Positions 6,538 through 7,848 of a DNA stretch of 7,848 nt are shown piece after piece (positions within the stretch are counted from its first letter, which is position 1; every line of letters starts with the position of its first letter). The notes under the pieces are model-generated. The model saw only the letters and a program-made list of their open reading frames with translations. It had not been told where the DNA came from and did not search any database. The DNA comes from Rhodobiaceae bacterium. Lineage in GTDB: Bacteria; Pseudomonadota; Alphaproteobacteria; MED-G09. The DNA lies in assembly GCA_002704345.1 (NCBI GenBank), contig PAGD01000015.1, positions 18,844 to 26,691 of the forward strand, written 5' to 3'. A program made the translations under genes and the position numbers.

Positions 6538-7848
6538 AGTTATAGGCTATTAAAGCACCATCATCATTTAACAAGTAAATTACTTCATCTACAATGATTG
6601 GAGCTATAAAAAAAGAGCCAGGTATCTTAGTTGTTTCAATAATTTCTCCTGTTTGAGGAGATACCCAGGCAGCAACCCCGTGTGATGAAATAATTAACAA
6701 CTTATCAGAGATTAAGATTGGTCCACTCCATCTTATAGCCCCTTCCCTTTCATCCTCATCAAGATATTGTTCTAATTGAGTTACCCATTTGATATTACCA
6801 GCACTCCTTGAAATACCTATTAATTCAGAGTTTGTTGAAAGGGTAAAAACCCAATCACCTGATACCCAAGGTGTTTCTGTTCCAGAAATATCCAAAGTCC
6901 ATAGCCTTTCGCCTGTTGCAATATCAATTGAAACCATTCTACCGGCATGACTAATTGATATTAGCCTCCCATTATCAGCAACAGGCCTTGCTGTAATTGA
7001 GTTAATTTCAGATAAAGAGGTAGATGATCCTGTTCTTGATAAAGAATCTGTCCAAACAACCGATCCATTAAGGGTCCTAATTGCGTAAATTTCACCTGAT
7101 GAATAAGGTACAAAAACTAAACCAGCATCAATAGCAACGGAATTGGAGGATAAAACTGAAGCAGTTTCAAGAATTCCCCTATGACTCCATAAAATTTCTC
7201 CATTTATATTATTAATTGCAAATAGCTGATTATCATGAGTTATTGCAAAAACTATATTATTATATGATATTGGAGCTGAACGAATTGGTATTCTTAGATC
7301 CACTCTCCACAGTTCACTTCCGTCAATAGCATCTATAGCTATAACATTACCAAAACCACTTGTGGAATATATGGTTCCTTCATCATAAGTAATACCACCC
7401 CCAAATCCTTCAGACTTTTTTTCTTTTTTTATAGAAATATCTTTTTGCCATAATCTTTTTTTAGTCTGAAGATTAAAAGCGTTTACTTTAGCATCAGACC
7501 CTAAGGCAAATATATTTCCATCAACAATAATTGGAGAACTCATTAAGGCTGAAGTCTTAGATGAGCCTGAAGCAATATTAAACTTATATTTTTGTTTTAA
7601 GAAATTTGGACCTGAAATATTATGAAGAGAATTATTTAAGGAACCACCAGGATACTGCCATGAAGAATTCTTTTTAGAAGGAGGAAGAACTACCCTATTA
7701 TCACGTAATTTTGGATCTGATACTAAATTCTTCTCTAAACTCAAAATTGATATACGGTCGCCTTGAATCCTATCTTTATCAATATCATTTCCACCAAAGA
7801 AATTATTAATACTACCGCAGCCAGAGATAATTGATGAAATAAAAATTA
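6536..7848 (-). CDS. bamB: BamB-like outer-membrane assembly lipoprotein, PQQ-type beta-propeller (5' end outside window)
   Basis: Periplasm-facing lipoprotein of the BAM complex that helps BamA insert beta-barrel proteins into the outer membrane. The frame stays open to the right edge of the window, so the start codon is beyond it. The last visible upstream residues read IFISSIISGC: the end of a type II signal peptide with an ISGC lipobox, lipidated Cys at 7819-7817. The mature protein is 427 residues from that Cys. Then comes a GDRISIL segment (mature 20-26) typical of alphaproteobacterial BamB. Propeller repeats of the form xAxDxxxGxxxW are seen at about mature residues 112-124, 160-171, 200-211, 243-256, 295-307, 332-345 and 382-395, and LIAYN closes the last blade; this fits an eight-bladed propeller. 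The TTG at 7744 is internal and would remove the lipobox. It precedes der by 8 bp. Other PQQ-repeat proteins are possible, but lipobox plus der neighbour favour BamB. Confidence 0.92.
   Translation of the reverse strand, partial: IFISSIISGCGSINNFFGGNDIDKDRIQGDRISILSLEKNLVSDPKLRDNRVVLPPSKKNSSWQYPGGSLNNSLHNISGPNFLKQKYKFNIASGSSKTSALMSSPIIVDGNIFALGSDAKVNAFNLQTKKRLWQKDISIKKEKKSEGFGGGITYDEGTIYSTSGFGNVIAIDAIDGSELWRVDLRIPIRSAPISYNNIVFAITHDNQLFAINNINGEILWSHRGILETASVLSSNSVAIDAGLVFVPYSSGEIYAIRTLNGSVVWTDSLSRTGSSTSLSEINSITARPVADNGRLISISHAGRMVSIDIATGERLWTLDISGTETPWVSGDWVFTLSTNSELIGISRSAGNIKWVTQLEQYLDEDEREGAIRWSGPILISDKLLIISSHGVAAWVSPQTGEIIETTKIPGSFFIAPIIVDEVIYLLNDDGALIAYN
7817..7846 (-). other. Signal peptide end with lipobox of the BamB-like protein
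   Basis: Translating the minus strand through 7846-7817 gives IFISSIISGC, a hydrophobic stretch ending in a Leu/Ile-Ser-Gly-Cys lipobox, followed by GSINNFFGG. Signal peptidase II would cleave before the Cys, which would be lipid-modified. The residue after Cys is Gly, not Asp, consistent with sorting to the outer membrane by the E. coli +2 rule. The charged n-region and start codon are outside the window. Confidence 0.8.

Noticed and set aside
7742..7744. TTG as the start codon of the BamB-like gene
   Set aside because: The frame continues upstream to the window edge and encodes a clear lipobox (ISGC) plus the GDRISIL segment. Starting at this TTG would remove the lipoprotein signal.
1..7848. 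A novel accessory, defence or mobile system
   Set aside because: All eight genes belong to well-known housekeeping families, spacers total under 100 bp, and I found no repeats, integrase, transposase, tRNA or composition break that would mark an island.

Overview
The window is a compact, AT-rich stretch of bacterial chromosome (by eye about one third G+C) holding eight protein-coding genes and almost no non-coding DNA. Gene content and order point to an alphaproteobacterium. The set dnaB / ABC permease (mlaE) / ABC ATPase (mlaF) / cvpA / purF / SDR is a familiar alphaproteobacterial neighbourhood, and the BamB-like lipoprotein carries the GDRISIL-type segment after its lipidated Cys that I associate with alphaproteobacterial BamB. 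Very short or negative spacers, A/T-rich codon choice and A/T-rich small residues suggest a streamlined genome, as in free-living marine alphaproteobacteria. I cannot place it to order level by reading alone.

Layout: on the + strand (1-5191) lie the 3' two thirds of dnaB (replicative helicase, cut by the left edge), mlaE and mlaF (phospholipid transporter core), cvpA (membrane protein), purF (first committed enzyme of purine synthesis) and a short-chain dehydrogenase/reductase. Spacers are 0, 11, 59, -8 and 2 bp, so this reads as one or two transcription units. The only gap that could hold an internal promoter is the 59 bp before cvpA. On the - strand (5199-7848) lie bamB (outer-membrane assembly lipoprotein, cut by the right edge) and der (ribosome-assembly GTPase), with 8 bp between them and transcribed bamB then der. 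The two units converge at 5192-5198 with 7 bp between stop codons and no visible intrinsic terminator.

Functionally this is housekeeping: DNA replication, envelope lipid homeostasis and outer-membrane protein assembly, purine synthesis and ribosome biogenesis. I see no mobile element, CRISPR array, RNA gene, toxin-antitoxin pair or defence module, and nothing that looks like a new multi-gene system. The points worth a second look are modest. alr and radA, which I remember as usual residents of this cluster, are absent. The SDR has altered catalytic and cofactor motifs. PurF lacks two of the four Fe-S cysteines known from Bacillus subtilis. MlaEF stands without MlaD, MlaC or MlaB. The convergent junction is extremely tight.
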